Shown: positions 35,779 to 45,719 of the stretch, in pieces
Position numbering within the stretch: the stretch's first letter is position 1
Layout of the letters: the number at the start of each line of letters is the position of its first letter
Source of the DNA: Ruminococcus sp.
GTDB taxonomy: Bacteria > Bacillota > Clostridia > Oscillospirales > Ruminococcaceae
NCBI GenBank assembly: GCA_021202895.1
Contig: JAJQCE010000023.1
Location: 88,849 to 152,848 of the forward strand
DNA: 64,000 nt
Direction: 5' to 3'
Translations under genes and position numbers: made by a program
The notes under the pieces: model-generated
Database searches by the model: none
Seen by the model: only the letters and a program-made list of their open reading frames with translations
What the model was told of the DNA's origin: nothing

Positions 35779-36855
35779 ATGTTCAGCAGACTTGAAACAA
35801 TTGAGGAGCGTTTTTCGCAGATAAGCGAAATGCTCACTCAACCTGAAATAGTAAGCGATTCGGCAAGGTACACAGAGCTTATGAAGGAGTACAGCAGGCT
35901 TGAACCTATCGCTGGAAAATTTAAGGAGTTAAAAAAAGCACAGGCTGAAAATGAGGAAGCTAAGGAGCTTATTAAAGAGGGCGGCATGGACGAGGAAATG
36001 CAGCAGATGGTTTCAGAACAGCTAAATTCCTCAAACAGTGCGATAGAGGAGATTTCCAGCGAGCTTAAAATCATGCTTTTGCCTAAGGATCCAAACGATG
36101 AGAAAAACGTCATAGTTGAAATCAGAGGCGGCGCAGGCGGCGAGGAGGCTTCGCTTTTTGCAGGCTCTCTTTACAGAATGTACAATATGTACGCTGCGTC
36201 TAAAGGCTGGAAAGCTGAAATTTTAAGTGCGAATGAAACGGATCTCGGTGGCTTTAAAGAGGTGTCGTTCTCAGTTGAGGGAGCAGGAGCATATTCACGC
36301 CTGAAATACGAAAGCGGAGTTCACCGCGTACAGCGTGTTCCTGAAACTGAATCTCAGGGACGTATTCACACCTCCACTGTGACAGTTGCGGTTTTGCCCG
36401 AAGCGGACGATGTAGAGCTTGAGCTTAACGAAGCCACAGAGCTTAAGATTGACGTTTTCAGAGCGTCAGGCGCAGGCGGTCAGCATATAAATAAAACAGA
36501 GTCGGCAGTGAGAATCACTCATCTTCCGACAGGTCTTGTAGTAGAGTGTCAGGACGAGCGTTCACAGCATAAAAATAAAGAAAAGGCAATGAGGGTACTG
36601 CGCTCCCGTTTGCTTGATATGCAGCAGCAGGCGCATGATGAGGCGATTGCTTCAAAGCGGCGTTCGATGGTCGGAACAGGCGACCGAAGTGAAAGGATAC
36701 GAACCTACAACTTTCCTGAAAGCCGCATAACCGATCACCGTATAGGCTTTACCATTTACAAGCTTGACAGCTTCTTAAACGGTGCGCTTGACGAGGTTAT
36801 TGACGCTTTAGCACTTGCGGATCAAACGGCAATGCTGGCGCATCAGGACGAATAA
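35779..36855 (+). CDS. prfA: peptide chain release factor 1
   Basis: A 358-residue RF1 that terminates at UAA/UAG. The GGQ catalytic motif is in [18 protein letters not shown]. The stop-codon recognition region contains [17 protein letters not shown], with PET in the P-x-T position of RF1. AAAGGA upstream. First gene of a plus-strand housekeeping run to 40563. The inverted repeat ACGTTTG/CAAACGT lies just before it (35733-35751). Confidence 0.97.
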   Translation: MFSRLETIEERFSQISEMLTQPEIVSDSARYTELMKEYSRLEPIAGKFKELKKAQAENEEAKELIKEGGMDEEMQQMVSEQLNSSNSAIEEISSELKIMLLPKDPNDEKNVIVEIRGGAGGEEASLFAGSLYRMYNMYAASKGWKAEILSANETDLGGFKEVSFSVEGAGAYSRLKYESGVHRVQRVPETESQGRIHTSTVTVAVLPEADDVELELNEATELKIDVFRASGAGGQHINKTESAVRITHLPTGLVVECQDERSQHKNKEKAMRVLRSRLLDMQQQAHDEAIASKRRSMVGTGDRSERIRTYNFPESRITDHRIGFTIYKLDSFLNGALDEVIDALALADQTAMLAHQDE

Positions 36856-36870
36856 AAAAGGGGTAAATAA

Positions 36871-37890
36871 ATGACTTTTCAAACGAAAATGCTCGACTGT
36901 TCCGCCGAATCAATCGAATCAGCGGCACGGCTTATAAAATCTGGTGAAATTGTAGGTATGCCGACAGAAACGGTCTATGGTCTTGCGGCTGACGCATTTA
37001 ATGAAGCGGCAGTTGAAAAGATTTTCAAGGCTAAAGGACGTCCTGCCGACAATCCTCTTATTGTCCACATAAGCGATATTGCTATGATTAGCGAGGCAGC
37101 ATCTGAAATTCCTGCCTTGGCACTTAAATGCGCAAAGGAATTCTGGCCAGGACCGCTCACTATGGTTTTGCCAAAAAATCCTGATATTCCGTCTGTAACC
37201 TCAGGCGGACTTGATACAGTAGGAATAAGAATGCCATCGCACCCTGCCACAAAAGCACTTATCGAAGCGTCAGGCACTCCGCTTGCGGCTCCGTCTGCAA
37301 ATATTTCAGGAAGTCCGTCGCCGACCTGTGCCGAACACGTTTTAAATGACTTGAACGGTAAAATTCCCGCAGTTATTGACGGCGGAGTATGTGACGCAGG
37401 CATTGAATCAACGGTGATATGCTTTGAGCAGAATGCAATTAAAATTCTTCGCCCAGGGAAAATCACGGCGCAGATGCTTGCACAGATAACTCCTGATGTT
37501 CGCCTTGACAAGGGCGTGCTTCACCCATTTGATTCAGATAAGCCTGTGGCTTCTCCAGGGATGAAGTACAAGCATTATTCACCTAAAGCGGAGGTTATAG
37601 TTATAGATTCGGACGCCGACGAATTTTTTTATTATGTTTCAAAGCAGGATAAAAGCGGCGCACTTTGCTTGATTTTCGGAGATGAAAATTTAGACGGCTT
37701 TAATCTGCCGTATATTTCCGTTGGAGCGACAGACGTCCAGCAGGCGCACAACCTTTTTGACGCACTGAGACAAGCGGACGAAAGGGGCGCTAAGACGATT
37801 TACGCACGCTGTCCAAAGCTTGACGGAATGGGCATGGCGGTGTACAATCGGCTTTTAAGGGCGGCGGCTTTCAGGGTGGTAAAGCTGTAA
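36871..37890 (+). CDS. L-threonylcarbamoyladenylate synthase (TsaC/Sua5 type)
   Basis: A 339-residue enzyme that makes threonylcarbamoyl-AMP for the t6A tRNA modification. The YrdC domain (about 1-195) shows GEIVGMPTETVYGLAADAF, KGRPADNPLIVHI, FWPGPLTMVL and PLAAPSANISGSPSPT. A C-terminal Sua5 domain follows (SPGMKYKHYSPKAEV start). GGGGTAAATAA region upstream, 15 bp after prfA. Confidence 0.95.
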   Translation: MTFQTKMLDCSAESIESAARLIKSGEIVGMPTETVYGLAADAFNEAAVEKIFKAKGRPADNPLIVHISDIAMISEAASEIPALALKCAKEFWPGPLTMVLPKNPDIPSVTSGGLDTVGIRMPSHPATKALIEASGTPLAAPSANISGSPSPTCAEHVLNDLNGKIPAVIDGGVCDAGIESTVICFEQNAIKILRPGKITAQMLAQITPDVRLDKGVLHPFDSDKPVASPGMKYKHYSPKAEVIVIDSDADEFFYYVSKQDKSGALCLIFGDENLDGFNLPYISVGATDVQQAHNLFDALRQADERGAKTIYARCPKLDGMGMAVYNRLLRAAAFRVVKL

Positions 37891-37921
37891 GCGTTTTTAG
37901 ATGTGAAAGAGGAAAAACGAT

Positions 37922-38548
37922 ATGAGCATTGTTGTCGGACTTACAGGGCAAAGCGGTTCAGGGAAAACTGCCGTAAGCCAAATTTTCAAGGACGAGGGCT
38001 TTTACGTAATCAACTGCGATCTTGTCGCAAGAAAAGCCGTTACGCCAAACAGTGAGGGAGCTTTGGTGCTTGAGAGCCGTTTTTCACAGCTTTTTTCAAA
38101 CGGAGAGCTTGACAGGAAAAGGGCGGCAAAGCTTCTTTTTAACGACAGAAAGCTGCTTGACGAATACAATTCGCTGATTTTTCCGTACATAACAGCTCTT
38201 ATTTCAGAGGAAACAGAGCTTGCGAAAACTAATGGCGAAAGGTATATCCTGCTTGATGCTCCAACTCTTTTTGAAGCGAAGGCTGACAAGCTGTGCGATG
38301 TGATAGTAAGCTGCATTGCCGATGAGGAAATAAGGCTTAAGCGGATTGTAAAGCGCGATAAAATTTCCAAGCTTTCAGCGAGAGAACGCTTTTCATCGCA
38401 GCTAAACGAGGAATTTTTCATTTCACATTCAGATTTTGTGATAGTTAACAATGGAAAATACTCTGATATGTGTTCAAAGGCGGTTGACACCGCAAAAAAA
38501 ATAAAGGAAAGAAATGATGGCAAAATCAAAGAGCAAAAAGAAAAATAA
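37922..38548 (+). CDS. coaE: dephospho-CoA kinase
   Basis: Last step of coenzyme A synthesis. 208 residues with P-loop GLTGQSGSGKTAVS, the CoA-domain segment INCDLVARKAVTP, LLDAPTLFEAKADKLCD and a lid region RIVKRDKISKLSARER. The 3' end overlaps the transglycosylase gene by 35 bp. Confidence 0.95.
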   Translation: MSIVVGLTGQSGSGKTAVSQIFKDEGFYVINCDLVARKAVTPNSEGALVLESRFSQLFSNGELDRKRAAKLLFNDRKLLDEYNSLIFPYITALISEETELAKTNGERYILLDAPTLFEAKADKLCDVIVSCIADEEIRLKRIVKRDKISKLSARERFSSQLNEEFFISHSDFVIVNNGKYSDMCSKAVDTAKKIKERNDGKIKEQKEK

Positions 38549-39170
38549 GCCGAGTGCTTTGCGTATAGCTTTTATTGTGATTATACTGCTTATTATAGTT
38601 TTAGGCTTGATGGTGATTTTTAAGGACGCAGAAACCGAAAACAGAGCGAAAAAGTTTTTCACCTACCCTACCGACTATGAGGAGTACGTTATAAAATACT
38701 CAAATGAATACGGCATGGATCCCAGATTTGTCTTTGCAATTATCTACACTGAAAGCCACTTTAATGCGGACGCTGAATCTGATGTCGGAGCACGAGGACT
38801 TATGCAGATTATGTCAGACGCCTTTGACTGGATAGAATTTAAGCTTGACGATGACAGAGGGCTTACCTTTGACGATATGTACGAGCCTGAATACAACATT
38901 CAGTACGGCACATATATGCTTTCGTATCTGTATGACAAGTTTGGCACATATGAGCTTACCGCAGCAGCGTATCATCAAGGAATGAATGCCGTGCAGGGTT
39001 GGATAGACGACGGAACAATAGATCCCGAGCATTTCAGTATTGATGAAAATCTTGACGATATGCCCTCATCGGCAACTCAAAATTACATATACAAGGTCAT
39101 GAAGGCCTATGAAAAATACAGTGACAATTCACAGCTTGAGGAGGATATAGAAAATGGAACTTACGAATGA
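38514..39170 (+). CDS. lytic transglycosylase (SLT domain)
   Basis: A 218-residue membrane-anchored murein hydrolase. A Lys-rich N-terminus, one span (ALRIAFIVIILLIIVLGLMV) and an SLT/goose-lysozyme domain with the catalytic Glu in FAIIYTESHFNADAESDVGA followed by RGLMQIM, then AAYHQGMNAVQGW. AAAGGAAAG upstream. It overlaps coaE and the M18 gene (17 bp). Confidence 0.93.
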   Translation: MMAKSKSKKKNKPSALRIAFIVIILLIIVLGLMVIFKDAETENRAKKFFTYPTDYEEYVIKYSNEYGMDPRFVFAIIYTESHFNADAESDVGARGLMQIMSDAFDWIEFKLDDDRGLTFDDMYEPEYNIQYGTYMLSYLYDKFGTYELTAAAYHQGMNAVQGWIDDGTIDPEHFSIDENLDDMPSSATQNYIYKVMKAYEKYSDNSQLEEDIENGTYE

Positions 39171-40563
39171 CAAAACACTTGGAGAGCAGCTTTCTGAGCA
39201 GCTTCTTGAAAACCCGAAGAATGCCGCACTTTTGATGAGCGATGAGGAAATCAGCACTGCCGATTCCTTTTGCGAGGGGTACAAGGCGTTTTTGAACAAG
39301 GCTAAAACCGAGCGTGAAGCCTGTGCTGAAGCGATAAGGCTTGCAGTTGAAGCAGGCTTTAAAGAGTACGACCCAGAAGCTGAGTATCGCTTTGGCGACA
39401 AATTTTACTTTTGCAACAGAGGCAAGTCTGTGATTCTTACCGTGATGGGCGAAAAGCCGCTTGCAGAAGGTATTCGGCTTGCGGCGGCGCACATTGATTC
39501 ACCAAGACTTGATTTAAAGCAGCATCCGCTTTACGAGGACGGCGAGCTTGCGCTTTTTAAAACTCACTACTACGGCGGAATCAAGAAATACCAGTGGACG
39601 GCTATACCAATGTCGCTTCACGGTGTTATTGTAAAAGCTGACGGCAGGAGTGTTACTGTAAATATAGGTGAGGACGAGGGCGACCCTGTTTTCTGCGTGA
39701 CAGACCTTTTGCCGCACCTTGCGGCGGCGCAGATGAAAAAGCCTATGAGTGAAGCTATCAAGGGTGAGGAGCTTAATCTGCTGATTGGTTCTCGTCCGTT
39801 TAAAGACGACAAGGCTTCAAAAAAGGTTAAGCTGAATATAATGAACATTCTAAACAAAAAGTATGGGATTACCGAGCATGATTTTGTTTCGTCAGAGCTT
39901 GAAATTGTACCTGCGTTCAAGGCGAGGGATTTAGGCTTTGACAGAAGCATGGTCGCAAGCTACGGTCAAGACGACAGAGTTTGCGCCTACACAGCTTTGA
40001 CGGCTATTTTAGGCTGCGATAAGCCTAGACACACCTGCATGACGATTTTAACCGACAAGGAGGAAACGGGGAGCGACGGCAATACAGGACTTAACAGCTC
40101 CTATCTGCCGTACTTCATTGATGATTTAGCTTCGCTTGAGGGCTTAAAGGGTCACACGGTAATAAGCCGTTCGCTCTGCCTTTCTGCTGACGTAAACGCC
40201 GCAGAGGATCCCACATTTTCAAGTGTCACCGAAACGAGGAACGCTTCAAAGATTAACTACGGTGTGGTAGTCACTAAATTCACAGGTTCAAGAGGAAAAT
40301 CCGGCACATCTGACGCTTCCGCTGAATTTGTCGGAAAAATAAGAAAAATGATGGACGATGGAGAGGTAATCTGGCAGACCGGCGAGCTTGGAAAGGTTGA
40401 CGCAGGAGGAGGCGGAACAGTCGCTCAGTACATTGCAAACCTTGACATGGACGTAATAGATGTCGGAGTTCCCGTGCTTTCAATGCACGCTCCGCTCGAA
40501 GTAACGTCAAAGCTTGACACCTATATGGCTTACAAGTCGTTCTCGGTATTCTTTGAGGACTGA
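39154..40563 (+). CDS. M18 family aminopeptidase
   Basis: A 469-residue zinc aminopeptidase. Metal-ligand blocks AAAHIDSPRLDLK, DDRVCAYTAL, TDKEETGSDGNTG and a C-terminal SMHAPLEVTSKLD are all present, so it looks active. GAGGA site inside the upstream gene. The operon ends at a strong terminator directly after the stop. Confidence 0.95.
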   Translation: MELTNDKTLGEQLSEQLLENPKNAALLMSDEEISTADSFCEGYKAFLNKAKTEREACAEAIRLAVEAGFKEYDPEAEYRFGDKFYFCNRGKSVILTVMGEKPLAEGIRLAAAHIDSPRLDLKQHPLYEDGELALFKTHYYGGIKKYQWTAIPMSLHGVIVKADGRSVTVNIGEDEGDPVFCVTDLLPHLAAAQMKKPMSEAIKGEELNLLIGSRPFKDDKASKKVKLNIMNILNKKYGITEHDFVSSELEIVPAFKARDLGFDRSMVASYGQDDRVCAYTALTAILGCDKPRHTCMTILTDKEETGSDGNTGLNSSYLPYFIDDLASLEGLKGHTVISRSLCLSADVNAAEDPTFSSVTETRNASKINYGVVVTKFTGSRGKSGTSDASAEFVGKIRKMMDDGEVIWQTGELGKVDAGGGGTVAQYIANLDMDVIDVGVPVLSMHAPLEVTSKLDTYMAYKSFSVFFED

Positions 40564-40565
40564 TT

Positions 40566-40605
40566 AAAAAACCCTGCAACGCAGCTATGCAATGCAGGGT
40601 TTTTT
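40566..40605. terminator. bidirectional terminator between M18 and rnr
   Basis: AAAAAACCCTGCA and TGCAGGGTTTTTT surround a short GCAGCTATGC core. T runs on both strands. Confidence 0.9.
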
Positions 40606-40609
40606 ATTG

Positions 40610-42736
40610 TTAATGAGTATGAGCAGCCGTTTCATCGCAGTATTCAAAATCAACATTTCCACTGCTGACATCGGCGCTTGCAACATTTATAAGGATACGC
40701 TTGCCTACCGTAAACTGCGGACCGCCGCCTGCTCTTTTTATTGAGAATTTCTCATCAAAATAATAATCAGGATACGGCAGAGAATCAAGTCTGACAAGTC
40801 CCTCGCAGGTGTTTTCCAGCATGACATACATTCCAAACGGCGTACATGAGATAATTATTCCCTCGTAAATCTTACCGATTTTGGATTTCATATATTCTGC
40901 CTTGTAGCAATCCTCACAGCTTCTTTCTGTCTGCATAGCTACAAGCTCTGTCTTGCTCGCCTGATCTGACGCTGAAGCGGCAAACTTTCCATATTTCTTT
41001 TCACACTGCTCTTTGCTTGAGGTCGAAAGAAAATCTGTCATTATTCTGTGAATCGCCAAATCAGAATAGCGGCGAATCGGAGAGGTGAAGTGAGCATAAT
41101 CCTTAAGCACGAGTCCAAAATGTCCTAGCGGTTCATCTGCGTATCTTGCCTTTGCCATAGACCTTAAAACAAGATTATTTACTATAGGAAATCTGTCAGT
41201 TCCACGCTCCCATTCCAAAATTTCAGACAGCCGCTTTGGATTTATTCCCTTGTCAAAGCTGTAGGGAATGTTAAGCTCGGTTAGTCCTGTTTTAAGATAC
41301 TCAAGCTTCTCGGCAGGCGGATCCTCATGAACACGGTAGACAAACGGCAAACCGTTTTCCTTTCCGAATCTTGCGGCGCATTCGTTTGCGCAGAGCATAA
41401 AGTCCTCGATAATCTCCTGACTTGTTCCGCTCTGGTGAGGTCTTACATCAACACAGTAATCCTCATCGTTAATTAAAAGCTCGCTTTCGGTGGTGGAAAG
41501 CTGCGGCGCACCTCTGTGAATTCTATTGCCAAAAAGAATCTGCGCAAGCTCGCTCATCACCGACAAAACGTCCAGAACCTCAGCGTACTTTTCGCACAGT
41601 GCCTTTGAATTATATCCCTCCAAAAGCTCGTTGATTTCGCTGTACACTCCCTTAACCCGTGAACGGATAATAGTTTTGGCAAATTTATAATCTGTAATAT
41701 TGCCGCTTTTGTCAAGCTTCATAAGTGCTGAAAACGCAAGTCTATCCTCGTTCGGATTAAGCGAGCAAATTCCGTTTGAAAGCTCTGTCGGCAGCATGGG
41801 GATAACTCTGTTCGCATAATATACGCTCGTTCCTCTTTTAAATGCCTCTTCGTCAAGAAGCGAATAAGGCTTGACATAGTGTGAAACATCGGCAATGTGA
41901 ACGCCAAGCTTATAACCGTCAGTTGTCTTTTCCACTGATATTGCATCGTCAATATCCTTCGTCTGCGCTCCGTCAATTGTAAATATCGGAAGTGTTCTTA
42001 AGTCAAGGCGGTTATTTTCGCTGATTTCACGAGCTATACTTCTTTCATCTGAAACCTCTTTAGCCTCAGCAATCACTTCATTAGGAAACATAGGCGTAAG
42101 TCCGTTCAGTTCAAGCACGCTCAGCGCACAAACCGAAGCCTTAAGCGAGCTGCCAAAGCTCATTATACAGGTGCATATATGCTCAGAGTGATTTTCTCCT
42201 CTGTGAGTAACCTCAGCTAAAATCTTATCTCCCTCTCTCAAATCAAAGCCGTCTGCATTTTCTATCCTCATAGCACACTTTGAAAGCGTATCAGGAACAA
42301 TTTTAAGCTCGCCAAACTCGTTCACTACATTTCCCGTAAAGCGCGAAAAGCTTTCCTCAGTAATTTTGAAAACTCTCGCCTCTATTTTGTCGTCCTTGCC
42401 AGCATAGGTCTGTACAAGCACACTGTCGCCGGGAAGCGCACCCTTAAGATTTCTTCCTGCAACAAAATATTCCTGATCGTCCGTTTCGCTGCGCACAAAG
42501 CCAAAGGTCTTTTTGATTCTTGAAACCTTGCACGGCACAAGCTTTGACCTTGACGTGTAGGAATAGCCTCCCAGTGTTTGTACAATTCTTTGCTTCTCTT
42601 CAAGCCCGTCAAGAGCCTTGTCCAGTTCCTTTTTAGATAAATGCGGCTTTACCAGCTTGTAAAGCTCGTTAAATCCAACGGGAACGCTGCTCTTTTTTAG
42701 CTTTGAAAGAATCAGCTTTTCATATTCCTTTTTCAT
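40610..42736 (-). CDS. rnr: ribonuclease R
   Basis: A 708-residue 3'-5' exoribonuclease. N-terminal winged helix (about 1-65), cold-shock domains (about 70-215), RNB catalytic domain (TIDGAQTKDIDDAISVEKT with catalytic Asp, PTELSNGICSLNP, LRSMAKARYADEP, HFTSPIRRYSDLAIHR) and C-terminal S1 domain. It lacks the usual long basic tail. Downstream of secG, with a terminator between them, as in many Firmicutes where secG, rnr and smpB are linked; here smpB is elsewhere. Confidence 0.96.
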   Translation of the reverse strand: MKKEYEKLILSKLKKSSVPVGFNELYKLVKPHLSKKELDKALDGLEEKQRIVQTLGGYSYTSRSKLVPCKVSRIKKTFGFVRSETDDQEYFVAGRNLKGALPGDSVLVQTYAGKDDKIEARVFKITEESFSRFTGNVVNEFGELKIVPDTLSKCAMRIENADGFDLREGDKILAEVTHRGENHSEHICTCIMSFGSSLKASVCALSVLELNGLTPMFPNEVIAEAKEVSDERSIAREISENNRLDLRTLPIFTIDGAQTKDIDDAISVEKTTDGYKLGVHIADVSHYVKPYSLLDEEAFKRGTSVYYANRVIPMLPTELSNGICSLNPNEDRLAFSALMKLDKSGNITDYKFAKTIIRSRVKGVYSEINELLEGYNSKALCEKYAEVLDVLSVMSELAQILFGNRIHRGAPQLSTTESELLINDEDYCVDVRPHQSGTSQEIIEDFMLCANECAARFGKENGLPFVYRVHEDPPAEKLEYLKTGLTELNIPYSFDKGINPKRLSEILEWERGTDRFPIVNNLVLRSMAKARYADEPLGHFGLVLKDYAHFTSPIRRYSDLAIHRIMTDFLSTSSKEQCEKKYGKFAASASDQASKTELVAMQTERSCEDCYKAEYMKSKIGKIYEGIIISCTPFGMYVMLENTCEGLVRLDSLPYPDYYFDEKFSIKRAGGGPQFTVGKRILINVASADVSSGNVDFEYCDETAAHTH

Positions 42737-42759
42737 ATAAACCTCTTTTCTTTTTTAAA

Positions 42760-42787
42760 AAAATTTTGCCCTGCTTTATGCAGGGCT
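42760..42787 (-). terminator. terminator after secG
   Basis: Minus strand GCCCTGC ATAAA GCAGGGC followed by AAAATTTTTTT. It lies in the 57-bp gap before rnr, so rnr depends on read-through or its own start. Confidence 0.8.
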
Positions 42788-42793
42788 TTGTAT

Positions 42794-43048
42794 TTAGCTT
42801 GAGAAATTTGAAAGCACGTTCAATAAAATTGTAACTACACATATAATTACCGCAGCAATCTTTGTGAATCTTGAAAGCTTTGCGTCCTTAGTTCTGCTTT
42901 TGTTACCCTCATAGAACGATTCGTTGTATCCGCCGCCTATTGCGGAGGTGAGACCCTGCTCCTTGCTGTCCTGAGCAAGAACAACTAATATTATAACCAA
43001 GCTTGAAATAATAAGAAGCGCTCCTGCGACAATCTCTGCTATGCTCAT
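42794..43048 (-). CDS. secG: preprotein translocase subunit SecG
   Basis: An 84-residue protein with two spans (IVAGALLIISSLVIILVVLA and ITKIAAVIICVVTILLNVL) and the family loop QDSKEQGLTSAIGGG. The second ATG (43048) is chosen: AAGGG lies upstream of it, and nothing like a ribosome site precedes the first ATG at 43069. Confidence 0.92.
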   Translation of the reverse strand: MSIAEIVAGALLIISSLVIILVVLAQDSKEQGLTSAIGGGYNESFYEGNKSRTKDAKLSRFTKIAAVIICVVTILLNVLSNFSS

Positions 43049-43092
43049 CTGATTTTCACGCCCTTTCATACATAGTCCGTCATTGTAAATCT

Positions 43093-43121
43093 ATTATACC
43101 ACACTTCAAACGAAAATGCAA
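43093..43121 (-). promoter_or_regulatory. secG-rnr promoter
   Basis: Minus strand TTGCAT (43121-43116), 17-bp spacer, TATAAT (43098-43093). Confidence 0.75.
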
Positions 43122-43170
43122 GCGTTTTTTCAAACTTTTTTTAAAAAACAGAAAATTTACAAAATAAAGA

Positions 43171-43206
43171 GCAAGGCTCTGCTATAAATTTACAGCAGAG
43201 CCTTGC
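43171..43206 (-). terminator. glyA terminator
   Basis: GCAAGGCTCTGCT and AGCAGAGCCTTGC form a perfect 13-bp stem, followed on the minus strand by TTTATTTTG. Confidence 0.9.
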
Positions 43207-43220
43207 TTTGAAGCGACTAA

Positions 43221-44468
43221 TTATTCATAAAGTGGATATTTTTTACAAATGTCGGTAACTCCAGCTCTGATTTCGTCCTGTTTAGTGTCAAAATCAGTTG
43301 CCGCAAGGAAGATATAGTCTGCAATCCTGCGCATATCCTCCTCGACAAGTCCTCTTGTCGTAACGGCGGACGTTCCTATTCTTACACCGCTGGTTACAAA
43401 CGGACTTTGAGGGTCGTTGGGAACAGCGTTCTTATTTATAGTGATGTAAACCTGGTCAAGCTTCTTTTCAAGCTCTTTGCCCGTAATGCCGAACGACTGC
43501 AAATCAACAAGCATAAGGTGGTTGTCTGTGCCGCCTGAAACAAGGTTAAAGCCGTGAGAAACAAGACCTTCTGCAAGAGCCTGAGCATTTTTGACAACCT
43601 GCTGAGCGTAAGTCTTAAATTCAGGCTTCAAAGCCTCTCCTAAGCACACCGCCTTTGCCGCAATAACGTGCATAAGCGGGCCGCCCTGAGTACCAGGGAA
43701 AATTGCCTTGTTAATCTTCTTGATAAGCTCTTCACTGTTGGTGAGGATAAGTCCGCCTCTAGGACCTCTCAGGGTCTTGTGAGTAGTAGTTGTAACTACG
43801 TCTGCATAAGGTACAGGAGAGGGGTGAACTCCGCCCGCTACAAGTCCTGCGATATGAGCCATATCAACCATGAAATACGCTCCGACTTCCTTTGCGATTT
43901 CGCTGATCTTCTCAAAGTCAATCACTCTCGGATAAGCAGACGCTCCTGCAACTATAAGCTTCGGCTTATTTTCAAGAGCAATTTTTCTAAGCTCGTCATA
44001 ATCGATAAAACCGTTGTCGTCAATTCCGTAGGAAACAAAATTGTAATTCTTTCCCGACATATTCACAGGCGAACCATGCGTAAGGTGTCCGCCGTCAGCA
44101 AGGCTCATGCCGAGTATAGTATCTCCAACCTCGCAAAGTGCAAAATAAGTTGCAAGGTTAGCCTGGGCGCCTGAGTGAGGCTGTACGTTTGCATACTTTG
44201 CGCCAAAAAGCTCACAGGCGCGTTCAATTGCGATATTTTCAACCACATCAACGCACTCACAGCCGCCGTAATAACGCTTTGCAGGGTAGCCCTCCGCATA
44301 CTTGTTCGTAAGTACCGAACCCATAGCTGCCATAACCGCAGGTGAAACGATATTCTCACTTGCGATAAGCTCAAGATTTCTTCTCTGCCTTGCAAGCTCT
44401 GCGTCCATAGCCTTTCCGACCTCTTCGTCAAAGCCCTCTACAAAACCTATTGTGTCCATAATTTCCAT
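43221..44468 (-). CDS. glyA: serine hydroxymethyltransferase
   Basis: Interconverts serine and glycine with tetrahydrofolate. 415 residues. The PLP lysine is in [15 protein letters not shown]; other blocks are [36 protein letters not shown] and [14 protein letters not shown] 44468 has TAGGAGA nine bases upstream; a longer reading from 44543 would start inside the promoter. Confidence 0.96.
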   Translation of the reverse strand: MEIMDTIGFVEGFDEEVGKAMDAELARQRRNLELIASENIVSPAVMAAMGSVLTNKYAEGYPAKRYYGGCECVDVVENIAIERACELFGAKYANVQPHSGAQANLATYFALCEVGDTILGMSLADGGHLTHGSPVNMSGKNYNFVSYGIDDNGFIDYDELRKIALENKPKLIVAGASAYPRVIDFEKISEIAKEVGAYFMVDMAHIAGLVAGGVHPSPVPYADVVTTTTHKTLRGPRGGLILTNSEELIKKINKAIFPGTQGGPLMHVIAAKAVCLGEALKPEFKTYAQQVVKNAQALAEGLVSHGFNLVSGGTDNHLMLVDLQSFGITGKELEKKLDQVYITINKNAVPNDPQSPFVTSGVRIGTSAVTTRGLVEEDMRRIADYIFLAATDFDTKQDEIRAGVTDICKKYPLYE

Positions 44469-44534
44469 AGCTAAAATTCTCCTAACTGATATATTATACG
44501 TCATTTTCAGATTTATAAATCCGAGTACTTTTTT

Positions 44535-44563
44535 ATTATACAATATTTGAGCGGATATGTCAA
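44535..44563 (-). promoter_or_regulatory. glyA promoter
   Basis: Minus strand TTGACA (44563-44558), 17-bp spacer, TATAAT (44540-44535). Confidence 0.83.
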
Positions 44564-44590
44564 CTGTTTTTTGAAATTTTATATTTCTAG

Positions 44591-44879
44591 TTTTGTTCTG
44601 CTACAACAAATATTGTACAAAAGCGAAAAAGGAGATGATAGACAGACGAAAATCTGATAGAGTAAAGTTAGCAAACATAATTCAACAGAAAGAAGAACAA
44701 AAGACAATGCTTAAGTCGGCACTTGAGGAGATAAATATTCACCACAAGCTGATCCGTCCATACACACCTCATCATCCTATGCGTCCTCTGCGCTGGGCTT
44801 TCGCCTACAGAAAATCTTCTTGCTTACTGTCCAATATGATTGACGAAATTAAAAGTTTCTAAAATAAATCTGCGAAATT
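44591..44879 (+). mobile_element. transposase-derived remnant, copy B
   Basis: The plus-strand frame includes SALEEINIHHKLIRPYTPHH, a DDE-transposase core fragment, then breaks down. It matches copy A (32121-32442) in inverted orientation, with the same outer blocks. At its right edge (44859-44879) is CTAAAATAAATCTGCGAAAT, the complement of the motif at the edge of copy A. No functional transposase. Confidence 0.7.
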
Positions 44880-44882
44880 CAC

Positions 44883-44911
44883 TTGCAAAACAGCTAAAAA
44901 TGTTGTATAAT
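44883..44911 (+). promoter_or_regulatory. promoter of the 44949 gene
   Basis: TTGCAA (44883-44888), 17-bp spacer, TATAAT (44906-44911), 3 bp from the edge of remnant copy B. Confidence 0.75.
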
Positions 44912-44948
44912 ATATAAGAATAGTATTTTTGAAAGGAGCGCATAGCTT

Positions 44949-45308
44949 ATGGACAAGGCTCAGATAAATAAAATCGTCAAGAAGATAAAGGAAATTCGCA
45001 GTCAGAATGTTGAAGACGAAAAAGAAACTAATTTCAAGCTTCAGGTCAGCAGCAAGCCTGAAAAAATAATTATCGGCGCATCTTTGGCGGCAGCGATTGC
45101 TATTGTTTTTGACGATTCAAAGAAGCGAGCTAAAAATCCCACAAAGGCTAAACCCTTTCACAAAAGATGGTATAGTAACTACAAAAAGCTTGATTCATTC
45201 TTAGATAATACGATAGCACAGCAGCTTAAAAAGGACAGTGAGCGTCAGTTTAATGATGACAAGCTTGAAGCAATGGAGATAGAAAACGGATTAGAATTTA
45301 AGCTTTAA
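44949..45308 (+). CDS. small basic protein, unknown
   Basis: A 119-residue, Lys-rich protein with one weak hydrophobic segment (IIIGASLAAAIAIVF, about 35-50) between charged flanks and a C-terminal helix-rich part. AAAGGAGC precedes the ATG. No family recognised. It lies 18 bp upstream of another small membrane-protein gene and shares its promoter. Confidence 0.75.
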   Translation: MDKAQINKIVKKIKEIRSQNVEDEKETNFKLQVSSKPEKIIIGASLAAAIAIVFDDSKKRAKNPTKAKPFHKRWYSNYKKLDSFLDNTIAQQLKKDSERQFNDDKLEAMEIENGLEFKL

Positions 45309-45326
45309 GCGTAAGGGAATGACGAT

Positions 45327-45671
45327 ATGAAAAAATATTTTTTAGAGTACATGGCTTTTTTAGACAATGCTCTTGCAGATGAAAACACCGATTTCGGCAG
45401 ACTTATGAAGATACATAAGGAAAAGACCAGATATTTTCAGCATGAGAGGATAGTTCATCTTTTTGTGATGATTCTCTTTGCACTTTGCACAATAGCCTGC
45501 TTTTTGGTTATAGTAGTTTCAGAAACGATTGTGTTGATTCCGCTTGCGATTCTTTTGCTTGCGCTTTTGATTCCGTACATTTCACACTATTATTTTTTAG
45601 AAAACAATACGCAGAAGCTTTATAAATATTATGATAAAATCTGTGAAAAGCTTGAAAAGGACGAGCTTTAG
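45327..45671 (+). CDS. small two-span membrane protein, unknown
   Basis: A 114-residue protein with a charged N-terminal half, two adjacent spans (VHLFVMILFALCTIACFLVI and IVLIPLAILLLALLIPYIS, about 50-92) and a short charged tail. Not recognised. Co-directional with the basic protein upstream. Confidence 0.75.
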   Translation: MKKYFLEYMAFLDNALADENTDFGRLMKIHKEKTRYFQHERIVHLFVMILFALCTIACFLVIVVSETIVLIPLAILLLALLIPYISHYYFLENNTQKLYKYYDKICEKLEKDEL

Positions 45672-45681
45672 TCAATTTTTA

Positions 45682-45710
45682 TTGACAAATATTCAGATAA
45701 GTGCTATAAT
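45682..45710 (+). promoter_or_regulatory. promoter of the phospholipase-tcdA unit
   Basis: TTGACA (45682-45687), 17-bp spacer, TATAAT (45705-45710). It gives a leader of about 230 nt that contains the palindromic insert. Confidence 0.8.
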
Positions 45711-45719
45711 AAAAGTATA

